Assembly: GCA_035295665.1 (NCBI GenBank)
Contig: DATGIQ010000083.1
Location: 1-19,899, forward strand
Length of the DNA stretch: 19,899 nt
Direction: 5' to 3'
Source: DATGIQ01 sp035295665
GTDB lineage: Bacteria; Planctomycetota; Planctomycetia; Gemmatales; Gemmataceae
This document shows positions 1 through 7,528 of the stretch, one piece after another (within the stretch, counting starts at the first letter, position 1; each line of letters starts with the position of its first letter). The translations under genes and the position numbers were made by a program. The notes under the pieces were generated by a model. The model had not been told where the DNA came from. It searched no databases and saw nothing but the letters and a program-made list of their open reading frames with translations.

Positions 1-12
1 CACGCCGGGTCC

Positions 13-1818
13 TTAGTCCGCTGTCCGTTTCCCTGGGACGTGCGCCATAGCCTGGGCCAGGGATATCAGGTGGTCGCGGGCTTCCAGGAGGCTCGGAACG
101 ACCTGGTCGGCGCCGTTGGACCGCAACCGCTCGCTCAGCCGATGCCATTCCGCGCCCACGCTCCAGAGGCCGACCACAATCTTCAGTTCGGGAAATTGGC
201 CGCGGAGGCGCTTGCACAGGTAGTGCGCCTGCGCTAACCCGCCCGGAAGGAGCGCAGCGATGCAGACGACAGCCGGCCGGTCCTGCTTGATCCGGGAAAC
301 CACTTCCCCGGCGAGCTTCTTGGCGGCAAGCACTTCCAGGCGACAAATGGAGGCATCTAACAACTCCCCGAGCATGTCCAAGGTGAGCTCCGCCGCTTCA
401 GCGCGGGTTGGGCAGCCGAACACCAGCGCTGGAGGCTGACCCGATTGGGGAGGCTCCGCCTCAGATGTTTCTTCGCTCGCCAGGCGCGTCTGCTGCCGGG
501 ACGCGGCCAGATCGTCTAAGATGTCGCGGGTCGCTCGGAAGATGAACTGCTCGTCGTCCGGGGATAGGTCGTCGCTCTCGCGGTCGCGCATGGTCAGGCT
601 CAGGGCCGGGACCAGCATCGTATCGTAGACGGTCTCCGGCGGGTGGGTATGCACATACTCTTCCACCAAGTCCGTGGCCTCATCTTGATCACGGGCCAAG
701 AGCCGCTGGTAGTAAACGGCGGCCGGGTCCAGCCCCGGTTCATCGCTGAGCAGGACTCCCAGGAATTCTAGGTTCGGGACATGGCGGCCCAGAACCACCA
801 AGCAGACCGTCAAGGGAGTGGACAGGACCAGGCCGATGGGGCCCCATAGCCAGGTCCAGAAGAGCACGGCCACCAGCAGCGCCAGTGGGGAGACGCCCGT
901 GCTGTGGCCGAACAGCATCGGCTCGACGAAGTTAGCCGCGGCCAATTCCACGCCGACCAGCAAGCCCAGGATCAGCAACGGGTACGTCCAGCCGGGGAAG
1001 AAGGCCACGCTGAACAGCATGATGAGCCCCATCGCCAGCCAGGTGCCGACGAACGGGAAGTAGCGCAGGAAGGCCGTCAGAATGCCCCATAAAAACGCAT
1101 AGGGCAGGCCAAGCAGGAAGAGGCCGAACCCCAAGCCCACCCCGTAGCCGGCGTTCACAGCCAGCTGCATCAGCAAGAAGCTGCTGAGGCGCTCGGCGGT
1201 CTCCGTGAGCGCCCGCGTGGTGGCGAGGAGCCGGCTATGGGCGACGAGGCCGACCAGCCGGTTGCGCATATCCTCACGCTTGATGAGCATGAAAATGACC
1301 AGCACGACGACCAGGCCGGCCTCCGCCAGGAACGTGACCGTCGGTCCGATGAAGCTCTCAAACTGCGAGAACCCCAACGTCTGCACACTCACGGGGACCG
1401 GTTGCTGGGCGCTCTGGCTCTGCGACGTCTCCCCCAAGACTTGGTGGAATGTTTCCTGCAGGTTTTGGAGCCAGGTACCCCCACCCAGCCCGCGGACCCC
1501 GGCAATCTTGCGCGCGATGTTATCCTGGTACTGCGGCAGCTCGCCGACCAGCCGGCGCACCTGGAGCACGAGCCCGGTGCCAGCTCCGCCCAAGATCAGG
1601 AGGGCCAGCAAAACGACCAGGAGAGCGGAGAGGACGCGCGGCAGCCCCCGGCGCTGGAGGAGGGTGACGAGCGGACTCAAGATAAAGGTTAGCAGCACCG
1701 CCAGCGCCAAGGGGATAAAGATCATCTCCGCCCAGTACAGGGTGGCCACCACCAGGATCAGCCCGCCCAACATCAGGAACGGGCGGTACGGACCCAGAAA
1801 AGAGGCATGCTTCGCCAT
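13..1818 (-). CDS. AI-2E family (PerM/YdiK-type) membrane protein with C-terminal B12-binding-like domain
   Basis: This is a multi-pass inner-membrane protein of the AI-2E transporter superfamily, whose members export small molecules or ions; the substrate cannot be told from sequence. Hydrophobic segments fall near residues 20-55 and 70-95, then 165-185 and 220-350, the usual two-block pattern with a soluble stretch between. After the family core ends (about residue 355) come ~240 extra residues. Residues 470-595 read like a B12-binding/Rossmann fold (VFGCP start, then RPAVVCIAALLPGG and LKIVVGLW strands), but the cobalamin DxHxxG motif is absent, so it may be only a structural relative. Residue numbers count from a GTG at 1839. 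I prefer the ATG at 1818 because GTGAGG lies about 10 nt before it, while the GTG lacks a visible ribosome site. It stands alone, with no operon partner in the window. The family call is firm; the tail is an inference. Confidence 0.85.
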   Translation of the reverse strand: MAKHASFLGPYRPFLMLGGLILVVATLYWAEMIFIPLALAVLLTFILSPLVTLLQRRGLPRVLSALLVVLLALLILGGAGTGLVLQVRRLVGELPQYQDNIARKIAGVRGLGGGTWLQNLQETFHQVLGETSQSQSAQQPVPVSVQTLGFSQFESFIGPTVTFLAEAGLVVVLVIFMLIKREDMRNRLVGLVAHSRLLATTRALTETAERLSSFLLMQLAVNAGYGVGLGFGLFLLGLPYAFLWGILTAFLRYFPFVGTWLAMGLIMLFSVAFFPGWTYPLLILGLLVGVELAAANFVEPMLFGHSTGVSPLALLVAVLFWTWLWGPIGLVLSTPLTVCLVVLGRHVPNLEFLGVLLSDEPGLDPAAVYYQRLLARDQDEATDLVEEYVHTHPPETVYDTMLVPALSLTMRDRESDDLSPDDEQFIFRATRDILDDLAASRQQTRLASEETSEAEPPQSGQPPALVFGCPTRAEAAELTLDMLGELLDASICRLEVLAAKKLAGEVVSRIKQDRPAVVCIAALLPGGLAQAHYLCKRLRGQFPELKIVVGLWSVGAEWHRLSERLRSNGADQVVPSLLEARDHLISLAQAMAHVPGKRTAD

Positions 1819-2000
1819 GCGGATAGGCCTCACGAACACAGGACCGACTTCCGGTCAGATTACTTCAATCTCGTTGGCGAGTACCGGCAATTTCACCTGT
1901 TGCAAGTGGCGTACCAAATGGAGAGCGAGGGCCTGCTGCTATGGAGAGAGAGTTTGTCAGAGTTCGGTCACTGTCAACGCACAAGCGCAAATCATGGGGC

Positions 2001-2591
2001 TCATGCCCGGCGGGCTAGCAACTCTTGAAGGGCGCCCACGTCCGCCGGCTTGACCAGGTGGGCGTTGAACCCGGCCTTCTGGGAGCGGCAGCGGTTCTCC
2101 TCTCCGCCGTAGCCCGTCAGGGGCACCAGCAACGCCTGCTTCAGGCCGAGGCCCTGGCGCAGGCGGCGCGCTACTTCCAGGCCGTACATCCCCGGCATGC
2201 CGATGTCCAGCAACACCACGTCCGGCGGCCGCCCCCGGGCCAGGTCCAGGGCGGTGACGCCGTCATAGGCTGTGCGCACCTCCTGGCCGGCGAGGCGGAG
2301 CAGGAGGGCCAGGCTCTCGCCAGCGCCTTGGTTGTTATCCACGATCGGGACGCTCCGGGCGGGCACCTTGCAGGGCCTCTGTTGCTCGGCCTCGGCGGCA
2401 GCTGGCGAAGCGGCCTCACGCAAGAGTGGCAGGCGGACGACGAATTCGCTGCCGTGGCCGAGGCCTTCACTCTGCGCCGCGACACGGCCCCCGTGCATCT
2501 CCACCAGCTTGGGCACCAGGGTGAGGCCGATGTCCAGCCCGCCCTCCGAGCGGCTGACAGAGCCTTGCACCTGGGTGAACATCTCGAAGAT
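2001..2591 (-). pseudogene. Truncated hybrid histidine kinase fragment (end of ATPase domain plus receiver)
   Basis: The reading frame matches the last ~200 residues of the large kinase at 7529-11731 almost continuously, in the opposite orientation. It begins at IFEMFTQVQ, inside the ATPase domain, so the dimerisation domain, phospho-accepting histidine and N-box are missing and it cannot be a kinase. Further decay is visible: the G2 glycine motif GGLGIGL has become GGLDIGL, and the acidic pair of the receiver (VDDN) has become VDNN. The receiver still has its phospho-accepting Asp (LLDIG), the Thr (PLTGYG) and the Lys (LVKP). An open frame continues upstream to 2765, but that stretch has no resemblance to a kinase and crosses an AT-rich patch. 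It is either a pseudogene left by duplication and deletion or, less likely, an expressed lone receiver. Confidence 0.8.
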
Positions 2592-2692
2592 GTGCGACAA
2601 CATGAGCACCCAGAGAGCAAGTGCATTATGCGGAGTGTGAGTCAATATTAAATATGTAAACATGAGATATCTTTTTCGTACCCTTGCGTCCG

Positions 2693-3016
2693 TCAGGCGT
2701 GTGGACCGCGAATGAGGCGGCCCAGAACATAGCCCGCGACCACGGCACCGACCAGCATGGCCCACGGGTGCCGCTTAACCTGACGTGGAAGGTCCAAGGC
2801 GTGCTGCACCGATTCGACGGTCTCATGCACCGTTTCCTGGGCTGTCTTCGCGGTACTACCGACCGCCTCCGTGACGCTCGTGACCGTGTCGGACATGGCC
2901 TGGTTGGCACCTTGGATCATCTCCCGCACGTCGTGTTCGATCGTTTCCAGCTTGTCGGTCAAGGACGAGTGTGTCTCCTCGACCCGCTGGCGGTTTTCCT
3001 CGAGTTGTCGTTTCAT
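2693..3016 (-). CDS. YqjD/ElaB-like (DUF883/DUF3618-type) membrane-anchored helical protein
   Basis: This 107-residue protein has a long amphipathic helical part (residues 1-80, rich in Glu, Thr, Val and Gln) followed by one C-terminal hydrophobic segment with small residues (about residues 85-100, AMLVGAVVAGYVLG) and a basic end. That layout fits the YqjD/ElaB and DUF3618 families, tail-anchored inner-membrane proteins; E. coli YqjD binds ribosomes in stationary phase. Function here is only inferred. The ATG at 3016 is chosen because AAGGAGA sits just upstream (about 3022-3030) and family similarity starts there; a longer frame to 3139 adds unrelated residues. Its first 161 bp overlap, in another frame, the end of the desaturase frame. 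It probably shares a transcript with the desaturase. Confidence 0.8.
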   Translation of the reverse strand: MKRQLEENRQRVEETHSSLTDKLETIEHDVREMIQGANQAMSDTVTSVTEAVGSTAKTAQETVHETVESVQHALDLPRQVKRHPWAMLVGAVVAGYVLGRLIRGPHA

Positions 3017-3950
3017 CGCAGGTTCTCCTTGAAGCGTTACTGTTATCGGCTCGTCTAGAAACCGGCCACAAGCCGGTTCGGATTTCAGCCAGCAGTTTGG
3101 CTCGTGGCGGCTTACGCACGTCCCAGACCAAGCCCCCACAGGCCAGCAGGCGGATGAGATAGTAGCTCACGTCGATTTCCCACCAGCGGAAGCCCTGGTT
3201 GGCACTGCTCTGGTAGTGGTGATGGTTGTTGTGCCAGCCCTCACCCATCGTCAGCAGGGCCACGAACAGGTTGTTGCGGCTCGCGTCGGCCGTCGCGTAG
3301 CGCTGCCGTCCCCAAAGGTGGCAGGCCGAGTTCACCAGAAAGGTCGCGTGGTGCGACAGCACGCTGCTCACGAAGAAGCCCCAGACCAAGCCGCTCCAGC
3401 TGCCGACGAGGAAGCACAGCCCGGCCAGGACGAGGGGCGGCAGTCCATGATACCGGTCGAGCCAACACAGTTCGGGGTAGCGGCTCAGGTCCTTTACCAA
3501 CCGCCGGTCCGCTGCGCCGGAGGCCGGGGACAGGACCCAGCCGATGTGGGACCACCAAAGGCTGTGGCTGACGGGGGAGTGCAGGTCCTCGGGCGTGTCC
3601 GAGGTGCGGTGGTGGTGCCGATGTTGCGCCGCCCACCACAGCGGCCCCTTCTGGGATGCGCTACACCCCAGCCAGGCCAGCACGAACTGGAACGGCCGGC
3701 TCGTCTTGTACGAGCGGTGGGAGAAGTAACGGTGGTAGCCGGCAGTCACGCCGACGATCTGGAAGAAGTAGCAAGCCACGCAGAGAGCCAGGGCAAGCAC
3801 GTTCGTGCCGGTGAGGAGCACCGCCAGGCAAGCGACGTGCAGCAGGATGAATACTCCAGATCCGAACCAAGCGCCCCGCTGGGGGCCGGCCTGCCGCTCC
3901 CCAAGCTGGACCAGGCTTGACCCCTTGCGTGAAATGGTGGCCGTAGTCAT
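2856..3950 (-). CDS. Acyl-CoA delta-9-type fatty acid desaturase with anomalous C-terminal extension
   Basis: This is a membrane di-iron desaturase (stearoyl-CoA/DesC type) that introduces a double bond into saturated acyl chains to adjust membrane fluidity. All three histidine boxes are present: HRYFSH (residues 73-78), HRHHH (110-114) and HNNHHH (240-245), plus NSACH at 207-211 and hydrophobic pairs near 30-70 and 170-200. The recognisable enzyme ends around residue 290 (KPPRAKLLAEIR), the usual family size. The frame then runs on for about 74 more residues of Arg/Gly-rich, low-quality sequence that overlaps the next gene by 161 bp. I read this tail as a lost stop or small frameshift near 3055-3080, where a 7-bp hairpin lies and where the next frame has a stop. 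The start at 3950 is ATG with a weak AGAAAG site. A strong same-strand terminator lies about 90 nt upstream. The enzyme call is firm; the C-terminus is doubtful. Confidence 0.88.
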   Translation of the reverse strand: MTTATISRKGSSLVQLGERQAGPQRGAWFGSGVFILLHVACLAVLLTGTNVLALALCVACYFFQIVGVTAGYHRYFSHRSYKTSRPFQFVLAWLGCSASQKGPLWWAAQHRHHHRTSDTPEDLHSPVSHSLWWSHIGWVLSPASGAADRRLVKDLSRYPELCWLDRYHGLPPLVLAGLCFLVGSWSGLVWGFFVSSVLSHHATFLVNSACHLWGRQRYATADASRNNLFVALLTMGEGWHNNHHHYQSSANQGFRWWEIDVSYYLIRLLACGGLVWDVRKPPRAKLLAEIRTGLWPVSRRADNSNASRRTCDETTTRGKPPAGRGDTLVLDRQAGNDRTRRAGDDPRCQPGHVRHGHERHGGGR

Positions 3951-4037
3951 CGCATCTTTCTGTAATCACGAAACGAAGGCGGCCAGTTGCCCGGCTCCTT
4001 GGCCTCGGTTTCCGCGCCCGTGCCGCGCCACTTGGAG

Positions 4038-4091
4038 AAAAAAAAGCCGGCGTGACGGGACACACCGAAAAGTGTCCCGCCACGCCGGCTT
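4038..4091 (-). terminator. Strong intrinsic terminator upstream of the desaturase
   Basis: Arms at 4044-4063 and 4072-4091 form a 20-bp stem whose only imperfection is a G-U pair in RNA, with an 8-nt loop. On the minus strand it is followed by eight consecutive T (A-run at 4038-4045 on the plus strand). It is either the end of transcription from the phospholipase D side or the switch of an attenuator in the desaturase leader, because the desaturase starts 87 nt further on in the same direction. Confidence 0.85.
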
Positions 4092-4175
4092 ACCATGTCA
4101 TCGGGCTACCCCGCACGGCCGGGTCTCCCTACAACCTGTCATCCGACCTCGTTGACGAGGCGGCCTTGAGATTCC
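4092..4175 (-). promoter_or_regulatory. Candidate structured leader (possible attenuator or riboswitch) before the terminator
   Basis: Read on the minus strand, this non-coding stretch contains a chain of short self-complementary elements: CCTCG-TCAA-CGAGG (near 4150-4165), GGG-AGA-CCC, and CGGG-GTAG-CCCG, ending in GGTAAGCCGGC, which runs straight into the 5' arm of the terminator stem. The arrangement of a compact folded region joined to a terminator, with a metabolic gene behind it, is typical of attenuation-type control. I do not recognise a named riboswitch class, and no anti-terminator pairing is proven. It could also be only the 3' untranslated region of the decayed gene upstream, or part of a dispersed repeat. 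Confidence 0.35.
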
Positions 4176-4232
4176 TCACAGCCTTCATCTACCCCTTATT
4201 CTAGCGGTAAAGGCGCAGAAGGCAATCGCAGC

Positions 4233-4583
4233 TCAGAGATACGGAGTCAACAGCCGCGCCATGCCGTCACGGAGCTTGACCGGCAGGCTCCGCTTGTCCA
4301 GGTCTGCCAGTGTTACGGGTTCGGCATGCTCGAGTTTCTGCAGGACAACTGTTTCGAGCGTCGTAGCTAACTCGGCGTCATAGCATTCCAGGTCGAATTC
4401 AAAGTTCAGGCGCAGGCTGCGCGGATCCCAGTTGGCCGAGCCCAGGAGTGTCCAGACTCCATCGACGAGGACTAACTTGGTGTGATCAAACGGCGGGCGC
4501 GTGAGCCAAACCCTGCACCCCAGTTCCAGGACTTCCCACAGCCGCAAGTTTGCAGGCAGAACCCGTTGGCCCTGGTGCCGCCG
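4233..4583 (-). pseudogene. Cardiolipin synthase-type phospholipase D, C-terminal remnant
   Basis: Only the last ~115 residues of a PLD-superfamily phospholipid synthase are left; intact relatives are about 400-500 residues with two HKD motifs. The second motif is complete (FDHTKLVLVDG, i.e. HxKxxxxD), followed by LLGSANWDPRSLRLNFEFDLE, and the C-terminus (SLPVKLRDGMARLLTPYL) looks natural. Family-like sequence appears to reach upstream of the TTG codon at 4547 to about 4583 (RRHQGQRVLPANLRLWEVLE), but with residues missing, and beyond that no frame looks like a PLD. The N-terminal half with the first HKD motif is absent, so it is most likely inactive. The 3' end is followed by the structured leader and terminator. 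Confidence 0.8.
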
Positions 4584-4821
4584 TGCTTGAAAGTGGCTTG
4601 ATTCTGTCCGGACAGCGGGAAACCGAGAGTACCGGAATATTCCTTTGGTGACTGCATCCTGCCCGGACTCCGGAGAAACAGAGCACCTGATTCCGATTTA
4701 GGCGCGCACTGCCGCCACAAGGCCGCAAGAACGTTTGAGCCTCCCTGCCGACCGATCGGAATGCATTGCGGGGTTGTTGCGACGAAACCAGTGGGAGTTA
4801 TCTGCTCTCGCGAGTAGTGGA

Positions 4822-6558
4822 TTACGAACGCGTTTGCTGTTGAACAGGAGGAAACAGCCCCGCGAAGAGTTTCTGCACGTCTTCGGGACTGCTACAGCCG
4901 AGAGCTTGGTGGGCGAGCTCTTCCGCGTTCTGGCAGCGGACGCTGCGCAGCGCCTGACGCACGCGAGCCGCTCGCCCGGGACTCAGGCTTAGCTCGCGCA
5001 CCCCGAGACCCGCCAGCAGGCAGGCAAAACCTGGCTCCGCTGCCTCTTCCCCGCAGACACAGACCGGGCGGCCCTTGGCTGCGGCCGCCTTGATGACCTG
5101 CCGGATGGCCCTCAGCACCAGCGGGTGCCAGGGGGTGCACTCCTCGCTCAGCTCCGCCTCGTCCCGGTCCAAGGCCAACATGTACTGGGTGAGGTCGTTG
5201 GTGCCGATGGCCAGGAAATCAGCGATCTCCAGGATCTCCTCCAGGGCGAACAAGGCGGCGGGCGTTTCGACCATCGCTCCCAGCAGGGGCCTCCTCGACA
5301 AGCCGAGGTCCTTGAGCACGTCGGCGAGCGCCGCACAGGCGCGCGACAGGTCGTGGTGCCCAATAACCATCGGGAAGAGGACGCGCACATCGCTCGCCTG
5401 CGCCACCTGCGCGATAGCGCGGAGCTGGGTTTCGAGCAGCCGCCGTTCCGCCAGGGAGAACCGGAGGCCCCGGAGTGCCAGGCTGGGGTGGGGGTAGGCG
5501 TGAGGGGATTCGAGGAACAGCGGCGTCTTGTCGCCCCCCAGGTCAAAAGTCCGGATTACCAGAGGGCGGTCGCCGAGGGCTTCCGCCACGCGTTTGTAGA
5601 TGTCCAGCTGTCTCTGAAAACTGGGGGGTTCACGGGATTCCAGGAAGAGGAACTCGGTGCGGAACAGCCCGACACCGCCGAGACGGTGCTCGCGTACGTG
5701 TTCGACCTCCTCGGGGAGGCCGATATTGCCAAGCAGGGAAATGCCGATCCCGTCCCGCGTCATGCACGGCAGCGCCTCGCCGGCAGAAGCGGCGGTTGCG
5801 GAACGGTCAAACTCCCGCTTCAACTCGGAGAAACATGCAACTTCCGACGGGGAAGGGTTGACCAGCACCTCACCCGCACACCCATCCACGAGCAGGCACA
5901 TGCCGGGCTGGATGTGCACCGTCACCCGGTCAATGCCCGTCACCGCGGGGATCCCGAACGAACGCGCAAGAATTGCCGTGTGGCTATTCTTGCCGCCCTG
6001 TTCAGCCACGATCGCGACCACCCCGGACCTGGCAACCTCGACGGCCTCCGAGGGCAGGAGCTCGCGTGCGACGACCGCCGAGCCGGCCGGCAGAGACTCG
6101 GGCGGCCACGGTGGCCCGCCGGTCAGGTGCCGGAACATCCGACGCCCCACGTCGCGGACGTCCTGTTCCCGCTCACGGAAACGGGCATGCTTGAGCTGGC
6201 CCAGGCGCCCAGCGAGGTCATCGATCACGGCCTCCAGCGCTTGCTCCACATTCACCTGCTCCTGGCGTACGTGTTCCTGAACTTTCTCGGCCACTTCGCG
6301 TACCAATATTGAATGCGCGGAGAAGATCCCCGCCGGGTCGCCGGGGCCCGATCCGGAGCGCGCGAATGCCTCGGCCCGTTCCAGCTCCTGGCGGGATTGC
6401 TCCACCGCCTCATCAAGGCGTCTGTATTCGCGGTGGATCTCGGAAGGTGAGACGTCACGGCGCGGGACGTCGAGCCTGCGGTGGACCTCGTAGTCGTAAA
6501 CGACCGCGATCGCTTCTGCATACCCCGGCGAAACCGGGATCCCTTTCAAGAGCGGCAT
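4822..6558 (-). CDS. ptsI: Phosphoenolpyruvate-protein phosphotransferase (PTS enzyme I)
   Basis: Enzyme I takes phosphate from phosphoenolpyruvate onto a histidine and passes it to HPr in the cytoplasm. The protein has 578 residues, the normal length. The N-terminal part (1-150) is the HPr-binding helical region, followed by the phosphohistidine domain with GGKNSHTAILAR (His193) and the C-terminal PEP-binding barrel with GVGLFRTEFLF (Arg300), RTFDLGGDK (Arg337), AIGTNDLTQY and VCVCGEE (Cys502, matching the catalytic cysteine). The usual GEMAGDP loop is altered to GEEAAEP, and no GAF domain precedes it, so it is not the PtsP form. The ATG at 6558 has GAAGG about 8 nt upstream. No HPr, HPr kinase or enzyme II gene lies nearby, so partners must be elsewhere. 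A regulatory phosphorelay is as plausible as sugar uptake. Confidence 0.93.
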   Translation of the reverse strand: MPLLKGIPVSPGYAEAIAVVYDYEVHRRLDVPRRDVSPSEIHREYRRLDEAVEQSRQELERAEAFARSGSGPGDPAGIFSAHSILVREVAEKVQEHVRQEQVNVEQALEAVIDDLAGRLGQLKHARFREREQDVRDVGRRMFRHLTGGPPWPPESLPAGSAVVARELLPSEAVEVARSGVVAIVAEQGGKNSHTAILARSFGIPAVTGIDRVTVHIQPGMCLLVDGCAGEVLVNPSPSEVACFSELKREFDRSATAASAGEALPCMTRDGIGISLLGNIGLPEEVEHVREHRLGGVGLFRTEFLFLESREPPSFQRQLDIYKRVAEALGDRPLVIRTFDLGGDKTPLFLESPHAYPHPSLALRGLRFSLAERRLLETQLRAIAQVAQASDVRVLFPMVIGHHDLSRACAALADVLKDLGLSRRPLLGAMVETPAALFALEEILEIADFLAIGTNDLTQYMLALDRDEAELSEECTPWHPLVLRAIRQVIKAAAAKGRPVCVCGEEAAEPGFACLLAGLGVRELSLSPGRAARVRQALRSVRCQNAEELAHQALGCSSPEDVQKLFAGLFPPVQQQTRS

Positions 6559-7528
6559 CAGTGCACCTTCAAGGGCGTGAAACGCCGGGAGAGCTTCCGA
6601 CCCTTCCAGTCGCCGGAGCTACACCCCGCCGTGGCAGGGCGATGGGCTTGGCGATGATGTGCGTTCATTCTATGCAGGGCCGGGGTGGCAGTCGTCCTTG
6701 TCTGCTCTCCTGGCCACGGGCTCGCGCTCGCCGGTCCGGCGGCCACGCCTCCAGCCCTTGCTCACCTCTCGTCTGCGGACCGCCCGCCGCCCGAGGCTGT
6801 CCCGGGAGCGCGTCGTGCCATGTCAATCCCGCAGCCGGGGTTACAATAAACTCTGGGACCCTGCGGCGAGTCCGCCGGCGCAGTTGATAGCCCGCAATGA
6901 CCAATCACCACGAAGGCGACCGTGGCCGTAACGAACCCTCGGGCGGACGCAACATGCGGTCGCCCGGACCAACCCGTCCCGCGTGGGAGGGACGGCGGCG
7001 AAGGCCGAGCAATCTCTCCAAGAAGCCTTCGCTCCTGTGACCGTTCCGGCTGACGACAAGGTGCTCTTCACCGTCTGCGGCGTTTAGAAACGGTGGCGGA
7101 ATGAGACTTCCGGACCGAAAGCGAGCGGATTCCGCTCATTCCGTCACCGTTTCTAAAGGTCATGGCGGTCGCTCATCAGGCCTTATGGCCATGGTCGCTT
7201 CGTCGCTGTCGATTGCCGCCAGCCACGATTTTTTCTCTCTCATGAAAAAGGACCCACAACCTGTGTGGAACCCCACTTTTTCTGCTGGCAATCGCCTTTC
7301 GTTACCGTAAACTGACGGGTGCGGTTTCCGGAACTTTCCACAGACATGGCCAACCTGGGCCGCGAGGCCCTTGAAGCCAAGAAGCAGTGCTTGGCGGCTT
7401 CCCATACGGGCGCCGGCCAGGTGTTGGTCAGGAGGTGGCTGCGTGCCCCCCCTACGAATGGGGAGGTGGCACAACCTGGTGCAGGCGCGTACCAGGGCCA
7501 AGCCCAACATATGTTTGTGTGAGCAACT
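6559..7528. other. 970-bp intergenic region without a convincing gene
   Basis: It separates divergent ptsI (minus) and the CheB/CheR-kinase (plus), so promoters for both should lie here, but I see no clear -35/-10 pair. Open frames on both strands are arginine/proline-rich or lack a ribosome site. One, running from 7319 (GTG) to 7522 on the plus strand, ends just before the kinase start but resembles nothing known to me. A plus-strand frame ending at 7085 in ...DDKVLFTVCGV is short and its stop lies within the edge of the palindrome at 7083-7157. Confidence 0.6.
7083..7157. repeat. 75-nt palindromic element with 23-bp terminal inverted repeats
   Basis: The arms 7083-7105 (TTTAGAAACGGTGGCGGAATGAG) and 7135-7157 match as reverse complements with one mismatch. 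The 29-nt centre also holds a smaller palindrome ending the centre and overlapping the right arm (GAGCGGA/TCCGCTC). There is no T-run, so it is a poor terminator. The size and structure fit a miniature inverted-repeat or REP-like dispersed element, though no target-site duplication is evident and only one copy is seen in this window. Confidence 0.7.

Noticed and set aside
1205..2053. 282-codon plus-strand frame opposite the AI-2E gene
   Set aside because: It is a Ser/Arg/Thr-rich antisense shadow of a convincing membrane-protein gene and has no recognisable motif.
2640..2660. AT-rich palindrome (ATATTTAATAT) as a promoter
   Set aside because: No -35 element at proper spacing for either strand and no gene start close by; it probably only marks the edge of the decayed kinase fragment.
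5125..6312. 395-codon plus-strand frame opposite ptsI
   Set aside because: The complementary strand encodes a complete enzyme I; this frame has no domain and no ribosome site.
7467..7483. Sigma-54-like promoter TGGCAC...GTGCA 46 nt before the kinase start
   Set aside because: The GG-to-GC spacing is one base too long for sigma-54, which is strict about it, and the -12 element is poor.
7319..7522. 67-codon GTG-started frame just before the kinase gene
   Set aside because: There is no Shine-Dalgarno and no recognisable sequence; probably chance, though translational coupling cannot be excluded.
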